A stretch of 64,000 bases of DNA from Phocoena phocoena (Eukaryota > Chordata > Mammalia > Artiodactyla > Phocoenidae): positions 26,899,668 through 26,963,667 of the forward strand of contig NC_089234.1 in the NCBI RefSeq assembly GCF_963924675.1, read 5' to 3'. The notes beneath the pieces were generated by a model, which was given only the letters and a program-made list of their open reading frames with translations, was not told the DNA's origin and ran no database searches. Below, piece after piece: positions 36,201 to 45,664 of the stretch. How positions within the stretch are numbered: position 1 is the stretch's first letter; each line of letters begins with the position of its first letter. Made by a program: the position numbers and the translations under genes.

Positions 36201-36348
36201 ATATAAGATGTTCCACAAATTCCACTTGATCGGACTCTGACCACTGCTCAAAATATTTGACACACAGTTCCTTTTCCTTCTCATAGCTTGCCGAGAGCTT
36301 CCGTTGCTTGGGCACAATCATACTGGAAGTGCCATTGGCAAGTTTTGT
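14159..36348 (-). CDS. BTRC: BTRC coding sequence, last ten coding exons (residues 109-605)
   Basis: The spliced product is D-domain (about 128-177), F-box (about 190-228), helical linker, then seven WD40 repeats (about 301-590) and a short C-terminal tail ending in TYISR. These positions follow the known human domain map, and the sequence agrees with it residue for residue in length. All splice phases agree across the ten exons and no frameshift or premature stop was seen. The first coding base here (36348) continues a codon boundary from an exon outside the window. The protein acts in nucleus and cytoplasm as the specificity factor of SCF-betaTrCP, controlling Wnt, NF-kappa-B and cell-cycle substrates. 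Identity is very sure; exon edges were placed from splice consensus and reading-frame continuity. Confidence 0.96.
14862..15285 (-). mobile_element. L1 ORF2 C-terminal fragment
   Basis: The minus strand encodes decayed ORF2 C-terminus ([44 protein letters not shown]). It is broken by a CT/GT/AT microsatellite at about 14970-15028. Confidence 0.85.
14970..15028. repeat. Compound (CT)n(GT)n(AT)n microsatellite
   Basis: Three adjoining dinucleotide tracts that grew inside the L1 fragment. Confidence 0.95.
15300..15755 (-). mobile_element. Inverted 5' part of an L1 (ORF2 RT N-terminal region)
   Basis: The minus strand encodes decayed ORF2 from about ITTDPMDI through EYCEQLYAP and GSLVNSIKC to [12 protein letters not shown]. 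The sense continuation of the same ORF2 region starts immediately to the right, so this is read as the inverted half of one insertion. Confidence 0.75.
15838..16072 (+). mobile_element. CHR SINE, short form
   Basis: Head at 15848, A-rich tail to 16062, 10-bp target duplication CCAACATCCA at 15838-15847 and 16063-16072. Confidence 0.93.
17441..17853 (+). mobile_element. CHR SINE, long form with repeated middle
   Basis: The head GGGGCTTCTCTGGTGGCGCA lies at 17456. The target duplication AAGATGCTCAACA is at 17441-17453 and 17841-17853. The middle contains three CCACAACTACTGA modules, one or two more than other long copies here, explaining the near 390-bp length. Confidence 0.92.
18640..19405 (+). 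mobile_element. L1 3' end fragment
   Basis: The same 3' L1 region as 17380-18600 is repeated (ACAACTCAATAAATAAATG, ACCACTCAGCAATAAAGGAA, GTATGTAAATTATACTTCAA). It is a second, separate 5'-truncated insertion. Confidence 0.75.
20280..20358 (-). CDS. BTRC: BTRC coding exon: WD40 blade 6-7 link, residues 527-552
   Basis: The smallest exon (79 nt) encodes [20 protein letters not shown] and then [17 protein letters not shown] distinguishes BTRC from FBXW11 ([11 protein letters not shown]). The donor is GTAAGA and the acceptor CTTTAG. Confidence 0.96.
21059..21297 (+). mobile_element. CHR SINE, short form, young-looking copy
   Basis: The head lies at 21069 and the body closely matches the other short copies. 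It has an uninterrupted 29-A tail (21261-21289) and a target duplication AAGAATTGTC at 21059-21068 and 21288-21297. Confidence 0.95.
21363..21550 (+). mobile_element. tRNA-derived SINE, older CHR/Bov-tA type
   Basis: Head CTCCTTGGTGGTCCAGTGG, internal GGTTCGATCCCTGGTCAGGG box B, tail of AATAAAATAGAATAAAATA. The target duplication AAAAGCTG lies at 21363-21370 and 21543-21550. Confidence 0.88.
22227..22337 (-). CDS. BTRC: BTRC coding exon: WD40 blade 5-6 region, residues 490-526
   Basis: This 111-nt exon encodes [20 protein letters not shown], then [17 protein letters not shown]. The arginine after HEELV is the well-known substrate-binding residue R474 of the short isoform (510 in 605 numbering), and the tyrosine in SGAYDG is Y488. 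The donor is GTGAGT. Confidence 0.96.
22338..23546 (-). other. BTRC intron
   Basis: Unique AT-rich intronic sequence; no repeat or gene recognised. Confidence 0.8.
23547..23665 (-). CDS. BTRC: BTRC coding exon: WD40 blade 4-5 region, residues 450-489
   Basis: This 119-nt exon encodes [20 protein letters not shown] and onward to SGSSDNTI. Asparagine in VWNTS again fits BTRC (FBXW11 has VWSTS). The R and G of GHKRG are degron-pocket residues (short-isoform R431, G432). The donor is GTGAGC; the acceptor follows TATTTCAG. Confidence 0.96.
23666..24161 (-). other. BTRC intron
   Basis: Short unique intron, nothing else seen. Confidence 0.85.
24162..24411 (-). CDS. BTRC: BTRC coding exon: WD40 blades 2-4, residues 367-449
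   Basis: The longest internal coding exon here (250 nt) encodes [20 protein letters not shown] through SASGDRTIK. It contains [15 protein letters not shown]11 is known to read MASATD at this point, so this exon helps assign BTRC. The donor is GTAAAA and the acceptor TTCCAG. Confidence 0.96.
24412..26232 (-). other. BTRC intron
   Basis: Unique sequence plus one antisense SINE (25828-26017). Confidence 0.85.
25828..26017 (-). mobile_element. tRNA-derived SINE, older type
   Basis: Reverse orientation. It begins with a (TTTA)n tail, then TTAGTTGCGGCACGTGGGAT, and ends in CCACAAGGGAAGTCCC. The target duplication TGTAGTTTCTT is at 25828-25838 and 26007-26017. Confidence 0.92.
26233..26351 (-). 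CDS. BTRC: BTRC coding exon: WD40 blade 2 region, residues 327-366
   Basis: This 119-nt exon encodes [20 protein letters not shown] followed by [19 protein letters not shown] and AG of the next arginine codon. The GH and WD motifs of a WD40 repeat are plain. The donor GTAGAA is weaker than consensus but the frame continues perfectly into the next exon. Confidence 0.95.
26352..26822 (-). other. BTRC intron
   Basis: Unique sequence; nothing recognised. Confidence 0.85.
26823..26960 (-). CDS. BTRC: BTRC coding exon: start of WD40 propeller, residues 281-326
   Basis: This 138-nt phase-0 exon opens [18 protein letters not shown] and ends SGLRDNTIK. It contains the first blade. The tyrosine in KGVYCLQY and the arginine in SGLRDN correspond to degron-contact residues Y271 and R285 of the short human isoform. 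The donor is GTGAGG. Confidence 0.96.
26961..27610 (-). other. BTRC intron
   Basis: Unique AT-rich sequence; nothing recognised. Confidence 0.85.
27611..27707 (-). CDS. BTRC: BTRC coding exon: linker between F-box and propeller, residues 249-280
   Basis: This 97-nt exon encodes [20 protein letters not shown] and then [12 protein letters not shown], the helical linker that positions the WD40 propeller relative to SKP1-CUL1. One base completes the W248 codon. The acceptor is TTTTTTAG and the donor GTAAGA. Confidence 0.96.
29149..29294 (+). mobile_element. tRNA-derived SINE, short older type
   Basis: Body from GGGAATTTCTCTGGCGGTCC to a 13-A tail, flanked by AATCTGGTTAATA and AATCTGGTCAATA (one mismatch) at 29149-29161 and 29282-29294. 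Confidence 0.88.
29310..29460 (-). repeat. MIR SINE
   Basis: Contains AACTTGCCCAAGGTCACACA and GCTAGTGAGGAGACCTGG, the reverse MIR core. Confidence 0.8.
29469..29833 (-). mobile_element. CHR SINE, long form
   Basis: Reverse long copy ending GCGCCACCAGGGAAGCCC. The flanks TAATTACTTTAT (29469-29480) and TAACTACTTTAT (29822-29833) look like an 11/12 matching target duplication. Confidence 0.9.
32658..32844 (-). CDS. BTRC: BTRC coding exon: F-box, residues 186-248
   Basis: The exon encodes [20 protein letters not shown], continues through the VCKEWYRV segment, and ends in LAERRG plus two bases of a tryptophan codon. This is the F-box that docks onto SKP1. The first two bases complete an alanine split from the previous exon. 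The donor reads GTGAGG and the acceptor is a C/T-rich stretch ending AAAG. Length is 187 nt, as expected for the family. Confidence 0.96.
32845..36116 (-). other. BTRC intron
   Basis: Mostly unique. Includes an ancient L1-like 3' fragment (about 34780-35310) and GT/AT low-complexity sequence near 35528-35580. Confidence 0.8.
34780..35310 (+). mobile_element. Ancient L1 3' fragment
   Basis: Contains worn L1 3' signatures such as AATCCTACTTCTGGTATTT, AAGAATGTCCACCACAGCA, ACCTAAATGTTCAATAAAGG. Subfamily not assigned. Confidence 0.5.
36117..36348 (-). CDS. BTRC: BTRC coding exon: D (dimerisation) domain, residues 109-185
   Basis: The exon encodes 77 residues starting [17 protein letters not shown] and ending DFITALP, plus the first base of the next codon. 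It covers the D domain, where [18 protein letters not shown] forms the helical beta-TrCP dimerisation segment just before the F-box. The acceptor is a pyrimidine tract followed by ACAG; the donor is GTATGT. The preceding human exon ends in CVAK and is absent from the remaining 27.6 kb, so the upstream intron is longer than that. Confidence 0.96.
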
Positions 36349-36720
36349 CTGTAGAAGAGGTGAATTGAAAGAAACATATAAGTATTGAAAATAAGAGAAA
36401 TTATATAATTTTCCAGTCTGGCATGCTATGTTATGTATGTCTATATGATGGAGCTCACTCTGTTACTCTATTAGTAATTGGAAGTTTGCAAACAGCAGTT
36501 ATATGGAAAAAGCCACAGAAATACCACAGCAAGTTGGTAAATCAAGAATACTGCTGGATGACAAGGTATCCATTTCCAAAAGTTCGTAGGAGAGCATTAT
36601 TTGGAGATATACAGATGAAAACTGATGAAAGCATGTTATTACTAGCAAGCAAAAAAGCTAATTTGCTGTTTCTTGTATACACCAGTTACTGGGCATTTAT
36701 ACAATTACTCACTCACAACT

Positions 36721-36924
36721 TTTTTTTTTTTTGCAGTATGCGGGCCTCTCACTGGTGTGGCCTCTCCCATCGCGGAGTACAGGCTCCGGACGCGCAGGCC
36801 CAGCAGCCATGGCTCACGGGCCCAGCCACTCCGCGGCATGTGGGATCCTCCCAGACCGGGGCATGAACCCGCGTCCCCTGCATCGGCAGGCGGACTCCCA
36901 ACCACTGCGCCACCAGGGAAGCCC
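36721..36924 (-). mobile_element. CHR SINE, short form
   Basis: Reverse copy from a 13-T tail to GCGCCACCAGGGAAGCCC. Confidence 0.93.
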
Positions 36925-37119
36925 ACAGCTTATTTTTTAATAGTCAAGTAAGAAATCCTCCATGCAAAGAAAAGCCAATGAATAATTTGAGACCCTGGTA
37001 CCTTTGGAGATAAAGCTTAAATAACATCAATGCTCAATATACCCTGTTCCTCTCCCCAACCACCCCAAAATCCTATCTCTGCTGTCATCAAAATTATATG
37101 CCATAAAGTCTTCTATATT

Positions 37120-37349
37120 AATTGATTCATTCAATAAATATTAATTGAGCATCTATAATGTGCCAAACACTGTCCTAGGTGCTAGGAACACCTAGGACAA
37201 AAATAATACAGTCTCTACCATCAGTAACTTACATTGTAGTAGGTACAGCAAGCTAAAAACATTACCATACAAACAGAAAATATAATGCAGATAGTAGTTT
37301 GAAGAAAAATAAAGCAGGATAAAGGGATAGAAAAATTAATATATGCTAT
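37120..37349 (+). repeat. Ancient mammalian interspersed repeat, first segment
   Basis: CAATAAATATTAATTGAGCA and CACTGTCCTAGGTGCTAGGA open a repeat that continues at 37915-38165 and 38545-38790. The same family appears at 52505-53245. Family name not assigned. Confidence 0.5.
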
Positions 37350-37905
37350 TGTGACGGGCAAAAATCTAAGATGGTCCCCCAAGAAATTCTTGACCCCTGG
37401 TGTACAAGCATCTCTCTCAGTTATTCAAACAAACATGTAGGTACTGCCGTGACTTAATTAAGGTCCCAAATCAGGACCATAAGATAGGGAGATTACTCCA
37501 GTGGGTGTGATCTAATGACATGAGCCCTTTAAAAGCAGAGAGTTTTCTCCAGTTGGTTGCAGAAGAGAAGGGGATCACCTGACTAGGAATTCAGTCATCC
37601 TTAGGAGCTGAGAGCAGCTCCCAGCAGACAGCCAGTAAGGAAATGGGGACCTCAACCCTACAAAGGCATGGAGCTGAATTTGCCAACAACAATAACAACA
37701 ATGAGCTGAGAAGAAGATTTTTCCCCAGATGAGAATTCAGCCCAGCCGACACCTTGATTTCAGCCTTGTGATACTTTGAGCAGAGGACCCAGTCATGCTA
37801 TATCAGACTTCTGACCTAGACATCAGTGAGCTAATGAATGGGTGTTATTTTAACTTGCTAAGTTTGTAGTAATTTGTTATGTAGCAATTAATAAACAACC
37901 TAACA
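37350..37905 (+). mobile_element. MLT1-type (ERVL-MaLR) solo LTR
   Basis: The LTR-like sequence contains ACATGAGCCCTTTAAAAGCA, GGAGCTGAGAGCAGCTCCC, ACACCTTGATTTCAGCCTTG, GAGCTAATGAATGGGTGTT and AGTTTGTAGTAATTTGTTA. These are hallmark MaLR LTR segments in the expected order. No internal retroviral genes are present. It interrupts an older repeat. Confidence 0.8.
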
Positions 37906-37914
37906 ATTATTTAA

Positions 37915-38165
37915 GTCTAAGGGGTCAGAGATAGTTTCCCTGAAGATATGACATTTAAACTGACACATGAAGGAAATGAGGGAACTAGACATTTTGTTAC
38001 ACGGGGGAAGAATGGTCTAGGCAATGGGCATTTTGAGAGCAAAGGTCCTGGATGGTAGTCTAAATGGCATGTTCAAGAAACAACAGGAGGGCCCAGGGTG
38101 GCTAGAACCAAGTGAGCAAAGCAAGAAGAAATACAGTTGAAGAAGTAGTCCAAGCCAGATGATCC
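37915..38165 (+). repeat. Ancient repeat, second segment
   Basis: Contains GACATTTAAACTGACACATG and GTGGCTAGAACCAAGTGAGC; continues the repeat broken by the MLT1 LTR. Confidence 0.5.
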
Positions 38166-38169
38166 AGGT

Positions 38170-38540
38170 CATTTGGGTGGTAGTAGCTATCTCCAAAGAT
38201 GGCCCCAAACAATTCCATCCCTTCCTGAACATGAATTCTGTTCCTCCCATCAAGAAGTAGTTTGTCCTAGCCTTTGAATCTGGCCTTTGACTAACAGAAT
38301 GTGGAGAAAGTGACATTCTGGGACTTCTGAGTCCTGGCAACTTCTGCTTACTCTATCTTAGAACCTTGAGCCACCATGTAAGAAATTCAGAGTACCCTGC
38401 TGGAGAGGGAAGTCTGGAGGATGAGAATCTATGCAGAGAGAGGTCACATGGAGAAGCACATAGCCTGAGCATGACAATCTGAGACCTTATAAAGGATCAC
38501 TGCTATGTGGAGAATAGGCTGCAGGGGACATGAATGGAAA
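38170..38540 (+). mobile_element. Probable MaLR-type LTR fragment
   Basis: CTGGCCTTTGACTAACAGAA, GAGCCACCATGTAAGAA, ACCCTGCTGGAGAGG and GGTCACATGGAGAA follow the order of MLT1-like LTRs. 3' part missing. Confidence 0.5.
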
Positions 38541-38544
38541 TTAG

Positions 38545-38790
38545 GAGACTAATTAACAGATTACTTCACAGTAGTCCACGGAAGAGACAACAATCTTTTG
38601 GACTAGTAAGGTAGCTACATGCGTGGTGAGAAATAATTGGGATTCAACATACACTTTGAAGGCAGAGCCAACTGAATTAGCTGATAGGCTGAATGCGGGG
38701 TATGAGGGGGGAAAAGGAGACAAGGACCATACTCAAGTCTGAAGCTGGGGAACACTGGGGTAAGATTCAGAAATTAACTGAAATTTTTGC
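38545..38790 (+). repeat. Ancient repeat, third segment
   Basis: Segments around GAAGGCAGAGCCAACTGAAT and GCGGGGTATGAGGGG fit the 3' part of the repeat seen at 37120 and 37915. Confidence 0.45.
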
Positions 38791-38847
38791 TCTAAAAGTT
38801 GATTTTCTTTAGAGGATAACCACAACGTGGTAGGTACAACTAGGTAC

Positions 38848-39044
38848 TTGTACTTTTTTTTTTTTTTGGCTGCATCAGGTCTTAGTTGCGGCACACAGGA
38901 TCTTTCGTTGCGGCGTGCAGGTTTCTCTCTAGTTGTGGCGTGCGGGATCAGTAGTTGCAGCGTGTGAGCTTAGTTGTCCCGTGGCATGTGGGATCTTAGT
39001 TCCTCAACCAGGGATTGAACCCGCGTCCCCTGCATTGTACTTTT
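38848..39044 (-). mobile_element. tRNA-derived SINE, head-truncated
   Basis: Reverse copy lacking its tRNA head: it stops at CGTCCCCTGCA. The target duplication TTGTACTTTT is at 38848-38857 and 39035-39044. Confidence 0.9.
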
Positions 39045-39299
39045 CAAAGTAACTTGATGGATCTTTGGCATATTTGACTGAGGCAAACCCAGTGTGGCAA
39101 GGAGACCCATGCTACTGTGGAGTTCATACCTGCCTAGACATAATGAATGTGCCATAAAACTGTATCAAATTTGGATAATCAACTTCTGCTATTAAAGGCA
39201 CAGACTTGCCTTAATTTCTAAAGGTTAACTCCTACCTGTAGGCCTCTTTACAAATGATTCCAGATACACAGCTGAAAGTATATTTCCAAGAATGGCATT

Positions 39300-39686
39300 A
39301 GCCATTCTCCTTTTTATTTTTTTTTTAAAAAATTTATTTATTTTTGGCTGCGTTGGGTCTTCACTGTTGCGCACGGGCTTTTCTCTAGTTGTGGCGAGCG
39401 GGCGCTACTCTTTGTTGTGGTACACCGGCTTCTCATCGTGGTGGCTTCTCTTGTTGCGGAACACAGGCTCTAGGTGCAAGGGCTTCAGTAGTTGTGGCAC
39501 GCGGGCTCAGTAGCTGTGGCTTGCGGACTCTAGAGCACAGGCTCAGTAGTTGCGGTGCACGGGCTTAGTTGCTCCGCGGCACGTGGGATCTTCCCGGACC
39601 AGAGATTGAACCATTGTCCCCTGCATTGGCGCACTGGCAGGCAGATTCTTGACCACTGCACCACCAGGGAAATCCCAAGCCATTCT
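39300..39686 (-). mobile_element. CHR SINE, long form
   Basis: Reverse long copy with the duplication AGCCATTCT at 39300-39308 and 39678-39686. Confidence 0.92.
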
Positions 39687-40479
39687 ATTTACATAGAAGG
39701 AGTGGACACCATAAACAGCAAACCTTGGTGTACACAGAGTTGGGTGTTTTTTAGCATAAATGCCACGGTTGTCTATAAGACCAAAAATGATTAATAAGAA
39801 ACTTGTTGGACATGGGCCTTGGGGGACTTCCGGGCTGTTTTATGTAGGTTATTTGTTTGTATCTCAGAAAATGAAAACTTGTGAAATATGGAGTAAGATT
39901 TTGAGAGCTAATAAATAGGTGGGTTTAGAAGCTTGACCAAACGCCACTTCTGATCCCAACATCCAAAACCTCTCACTCCATCATCTCTTATATATTTGTC
40001 TTTTATCTTTTAAAAGGTGGAAACGGACTGGAGTTGGATGCCACCGGAGTACTGTATTCTTGCTAAAGACCAGAAACGCCAGTAACAGAAAACAATAATC
40101 AGCAAAGTAATGAAATTATTCTGTTTATACTTTAAATGAACCATCTATAAAAATGGAATCAGCAGCTATCAGACCATTAACAGATAAAAATGCCTAAGGA
40201 TTTCACATATTGATTATCCCACCACAGGAGCTTAAGTTCAGTCAAGACTTTGTCATACTTTCAATGATCCAGTCATAAATGGGACCTAAAACACTGTTTA
40301 TTAGAAATGAAGTATAACCTGAGAGTTCATGTGTTTGCCAACTGTCTGCTGGTACTACATTCTAGTCACCACCCCTCAAAACAGAGTATTTCCTTGTAGG
40401 TAGAAAGACATACACCTCAGATCCATCATCACTTTACATGAGTACTCTTACTACACCATACCGCATTGTTTTAAGAGTG

Positions 40480-40720
40480 TTGGCCCTACAGTAGAAAGAC
40501 CTGGTTTTAAATTTTAACTCCTTAATTTAGCAGCTGTGTGACATGGAATAAATAACTTGATTTTTTTTGAGTCTCTGTTCCCCTTGTCTGTAAAATGGGG
40601 CTAATTATAGAATCTATTACATTGGGCTTTTGTGAAGATCAAATAAAATAATCTAAGAAAAGCCATGCTTAATTGGTTCACCACCTGGCATACAGTAAAG
40701 TGCTCAGTAAATCAACAGTC
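40480..40720 (+). repeat. MIR SINE
   Basis: Contains TTTAGCAGCTGTGTGACATG, TGTCTGTAAAATGGGGCTAA and CAGTAAAGTGCTCAGTAAAT in sense order. Confidence 0.8.
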
Positions 40721-40794
40721 AATGAATTTATGACACTGCTGGAGCTAGGCCTTCTCTCTCTCTTTAAATATATCCTTCGTTCTCATTATGTAAT

Positions 40795-41205
40795 ATATTT
40801 TTTTCTATTTTAATTTTCATTGAAGTATAATATATGTAAAAGTACATAATCTTTTTTTTTTTTTTTTTGCGGTACGCGGGCCTCTCACTGTTGTGGCCTC
40901 TCCGGACGCGCAGGCTCAGCGGCCATGGCTCACGGGCCCAGCCGCTCCGCGGCATGTGGGATCTTCCTGGACCGGGGCACGAATCCGTGTCCCCTGCATT
41001 GGCAGGCGGACTCTCAACCACTGCGCCACCAGGGAAGCCCAAAAGTACATAATCTTAAGTGTACAGCTTGATGAATTTCCACAAGGTAAACATACTATGT
41101 AACTAGCACCCAGATGAAGAAACAGATTATCACAAGCCTCACAAGCCCTGCCTTGTGCTCCCTTTTTCAAGTTACCCCTAAGGGTAACCACTATACTCAT
41201 TTCAC
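40795..41205 (-). mobile_element. Ancient L1 3' end fragment
   Basis: ATTGAAGTATAATATATGTAA, TTAAGTGTACAGCTTGATGA and TAACTAGCACCCAGATGAAG match the reverse 3' end common to old L1M elements. A SINE is inserted at 40854-41040. Confidence 0.6.
40838..41056 (-). mobile_element. CHR SINE, short form with internal deletion
   Basis: Reverse copy with a perfect 16-bp duplication AAAAGTACATAATCTT at 40838-40853 and 41041-41056. It lacks about 20 nt (the TTGCGGAGCACAGG segment) found in other copies. Confidence 0.95.
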
Positions 41206-41569
41206 TTTTTTTTTGACATCTTTATTGGAGTATCATTACTTTACAGTGAGTGGTGTGTTAGTTTCTGCTTTATAACAAAGTGAATCAGCTATACATATAC
41301 ATATATCCCTATATCTCCTCCCTCTTGTGACTCCCTCCCACTCTCCCTATCCCACCCCTCTAAGTGGTCACAAAGAACTGAGCGGATCTCCTTGTGCTAT
41401 GCGGCTGCTTCCCACTAGCTATCTATTTTACATTTGGTAGTATATGTAAGTCCATGCCACTCTCTCACTTCGTCCCAGATTACCCTTCCCCCTCGCCATG
41501 TCCCCAGGTCCATTCTCTGCATCTGCGTCTTTATTCCTGTTCTGCCCCCAGGTTCTTCAGAACCCTTTT

Positions 41570-44500
41570 TTTTTTTTTAGATTCCATATACATGTGTTAG
41601 CATACGGTGTTTTTCTCTTTCTGACTTATTTCACTCTGTATGACAGACTCTAGGTCCATCCACCTCACTACAAATAACTCAATTTCGTTTCTTTTTATGG
41701 CTGAGTAATAGACCGTTGTATATATGTGCCACATCTTCTTTATCCATTCATCTGTTGAAGGACACTTATGTTGCTTCCATGTCCTGACTACTGTAAATAG
41801 AGCTGCAATGAACATTGTGGAATATGACTCTTTGAATTACGGTTTTCTCAGGGTATGTGCCCAGTACGGGGATTGCTGGGTCATATGGCAGTTCTATTTT
41901 TAGTTTTTTTAAGGAACCTCCATACTGTTCTCCATAGTGGCTGTATCAATTTACATTCCCACCAGCAGTGCAAGAGGGTTCCCTTTTCTCCACACACTCT
42001 CCAGCATTTATTGTTTCTAGATTTTTTGATGATGGACATTCTGACTGGTGTGAGGTGATACCTCATTCTAGTTTTGATTTGCTTTTCTCTAATGATTAGT
42101 GATGTTGAGCATTCTTTCATGTGTTTGTTGGCAATCTGTATATCTTCTTTGGAGAAATGTCTATTTAGGTCTTCTGCCCATTTTTGGATTGGGTTGTTTG
42201 TTTTTTTGATACTGAGCTGCATGAGCTGCATGTAAATTCCAGAGATTAATCCTTTGTCAGTTGCTTCATTTGCAAATATTTGCTCCCATTCTGAGGGTTG
42301 TCTTTTCGTCTTGTTTATGGTTTCCTTTGCTGTGCAAAAGCTTTTAGGTCCCATTTGTTTATTTTTGTTTCTATTTCCATTTCTCTAGGAGGTGGGTCAA
42401 AAAGGATCTTGCTGTGATTTATGCCATAGAGTGTTCTGCCTATGTTTTCCTCTAAGAGTTTTATAGAGTCTGGCCTTACATTTAGGTCTTTAGGTCTTTA
42501 ATCCATTTTGAGTTTATTTTTGTGTATGGTGCTAGGAAGTTTTCTAATTTCATTCTTTTACATGTAGTTGTCCAGTTTTCCCAGCACCACTTATTGAAGA
42601 GGCTTTCTTTTCTCCATTGTATATTCTTGCCTCCTTTATCAAAAATAAGGTGACCATATGTGTGTAGGTTTATCTCTGGGCTTTCTATCCTGTTCCATTG
42701 ATCTATATTTCTGTTTTTGTGCCAGTACCATACTGTCTTGATTACCATAGCTTTGTAGTATAGTCTGAAGTCCAGGAGCCTGATTCCTCCAGGTCTGCTT
42801 TTCTTTCTCAAGATTGCTTTGGCTATTCGGGGTCTTTTGTGTTTCCATAAAAATTGTGAGATTTTTTTGTTCTAGTTCTGTGAAAAATGCCATTGGTAGT
42901 CTGATATGGATTGCACTGAATCTGTAGATTGCTTTGGGTAGCACAGTCATTTTCACAATATTGATTCTTCCAATCCAAGAACATGGTATATCTCTCCATC
43001 TGTTTGTATCATCTTTAATTTCTTTCATCAGTGTCTTATAGTTTTCTGCATACAGGTCTTTTGTCTCCTTAGGTAGGTTTATTCCTAGGTATTTTATTCT
43101 TTTTGTTGCAATGGTGAATGGGATTGTTTTCTTAATTTCTCTTGCAGATTTTTCATCATTAGTGTATAGGAATGCAAAAGATTTCTGTGCGTTAATTTTG
43201 TATCCTGCTACTTTACCAAATTCATTGATTAGCTCTAGTAGTTTTCTGGTAGCATCTTTAGGATTCTCTATGTATAGTATCATGTCATCTGCAAACAGTG
43301 ACAGCTTTTCTTCTTCTTTTCCGATTTGGATTCCTTTTATTTCTTTTCCTTCTCTGATTGCTGTGGCGAAAACTTCCAAAACTACGTTGAAGAAGAGTGG
43401 TGAGAGTGGACAACCTTGTCTTGTTCCTGATCTTACAAGAAATGGTTTCAGTTTTTCACCATTGAGAATGATGTTGTCTGTGGGTTTGTCAGACATGGCC
43501 TTTATTATGTTGAGGTAAGTTCCCTTTGTGCCCACTTTCTGGAGAGTTTTTTTTTTATCATAGATCGGTGTTGAATTTTGTCAAAAGCTTTTTCTGCATC
43601 TATTGAGATGATCATATGGTTTTTCTCCTTCAATTTGTTAATATGGTTTATCACATTGATTGATATGTGTATATTGAAGAATCCTTGCATTCCTGAGATA
43701 AACCCCACTTGATCATGGTATATGATCCTTTTAATGTGCTGTTGGATTCTCTTTGCTAGTACTTTTTTTTTTTTTTGCGGTACGCGGGCCTCTCACTGTT
43801 GTGGCCTCTCCTGTTGCGGAGCACAGGCTCTGGATGCGCAGGCTCAGCAACCATGGCTCATGGGCCCAGCCGCTCCGCGGCATGTGGGATCCTCTCGGAC
43901 CGGAGCACGAACCCGTGTCCCCTGCATCTGCAGGCGGACTCTCAACCACTGCGCCACTAGGGAAGCCCTCTTTGCTAGTATTTTGTTGAGGATTTTTGCA
44001 TCTGTGTTCGTCAGTGATATTGGCCTGTAGTTTTCTTTCTTTGTGACATGTTTGTCTGGTTTTGGTATCAGGGTGATGGTGGCCTCGTAGAATGAGTTTG
44101 GGAGTGTTCCTCCCTCTGCTGTATTTTGGAAGAGTTTGAGAAGGATAGGTGTTAGCTCTTCTCTAAATGTTTGACAGAATTTGCCCGTGAAGCCATTTGG
44201 TCCTGGGCTTTTGTCTGTTGGAAGATTTTTAATCACAGTCTCAATTTCAGTGCTTGTGATTGGTCTGTTTATATTTTCTATTTTTTCCTGGTTCAGTCTC
44301 GGAAGGTTGTGCTTTTCTAAGAATTTGTCCAGTTCCTCCACGTTGTCCATTTTATTGGCATATAGTTGCTTGTAGTAATCTCTCATGATACTTTGTATTT
44401 CTGCAGTGTCAGTTGTTACTTCTCCTTTTTCATTTCTAATTCTATTGATTTGAGTCTTCTCCCTTTTTTTCTTGATGAGTCTGGCTAATGGCTTATCAAT

Positions 44501-45611
44501 TCTGTTTATCTTCTCAAAGAACCAGCTTTTAGTTTTATTGATATTTGCTATTGTTCCCTTCATTTCTCTTTCATCTATTTCTGATCTGATCTTTATGATT
44601 TCTTTCCTTCTGCTAACTTGGGGTTTTTTTTTGTTCTTCTTTCTCCAATTGCTTTAGGTGTAAGGTTAGGTTGTTTATTTGAGATGTTTCTTGTTTCTTG
44701 AGGTAGGATTGTATTGCTATAAACTTCCCTCTTAGAACTGCTTTTGCTGCATCCCATAGGTTTTGGGTTGTCATGTTTTCATTGTCATTTGTTTCTAGGC
44801 ATTTTTTGATTTCCTTTTTGGTTTCTTCAGTGATCTCTTGATTATTTAGTAGTGTATTGTTTAGCCTCCATGTGTTTGTATCTTTTACAGATTTTTTTCT
44901 TGTAATTGATATCTAGTCTCATAGCACTGAGGTCGGAAAAGATACTTGATACGATTTCAATTTTCTTAAATTTACCAAGGCTTGATTTGTGACCCAAGAT
45001 ATGATCTATCCTGGAGAATGTTCCATGAGCACTTGAGAAAAAAGTGTAATCTGTTGTTTTTGGATGGAATGTCCTATAAATATCAATTAAGTCCATCTTG
45101 TTTAATGTATCATTTAAAGGTTGTGCTTATTTATTTTCATTTTGGATGATATGTCCATTGGTGAAAGTGGGGTGTTAATGTCCCCTACTATGACTGTGTT
45201 ACTGTCGATTTCCCCTTTTATGGCTGTTAGCATCTGCCTTATGTATTGAGGTGCTCCTATGTTGGGTGCATAAATACTTACAATTGTTATATCTTTTTCT
45301 TGGATTGATATCTTGATCATTATGTAGTGTCCTTCTTTGTCTCCTGTAATAGTCTTTATTTTAAAATCTATTTTGTCTGATATGAGAATTGTTACTCCAT
45401 CTTTCTTTTGATTTCCATTTACATGGAATATCGTTTTCCATCCCCTCACTTTCACTCTGTATGTGTCCCTAGGTCTGAAGTGGGTGTCTTGTAGACAGCA
45501 TATATACGGGTCTTGTTTTTGTATCCATTCAGCTGGTCTACGTCTTCTGGTTGGAGCATTTAATCTATTTACATTTAAGGTAGTTATTGATATGTATGTT
45601 GCTATTACCAT
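41570..45611 (-). pseudogene. L1 ORF2 (endonuclease / reverse transcriptase), broken
   Basis: Known role: nicks target DNA and reverse-transcribes L1 RNA. It starts MVIATYISITTLNVNRLNAP at 45611. The endonuclease shows LQDTH where the family has QETH (catalytic E to D) and SDLSA where the family has SDHSA (catalytic H to L). The reverse transcriptase keeps FADDMILY. The C-terminus ([13 protein letters not shown], KKMWHIYTTVYYSAIK) is present. Several frameshifts and a SINE insertion at 43762-43967 split it. Confidence 0.9.
43749..43980 (-). mobile_element. CHR SINE, short form, inside the L1
   Basis: Reverse copy with the duplication CTCTTTGCTAGTA at 43749-43761 and 43968-43980. It is younger than the L1 it disrupts. 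Confidence 0.95.
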
Positions 45612-45664
45612 TTTCCTTGTTTTGGGTTTGTTATTGTAGGTCTTTTCCTTCTCTTGTGTTTCCT

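Noticed and set aside
14159..36348. Assignment to FBXW11 (beta-TrCP2)
   Set aside because: Residues that differ between the paralogues ([22 protein letters not shown] and the tail after DFLN) all match BTRC.
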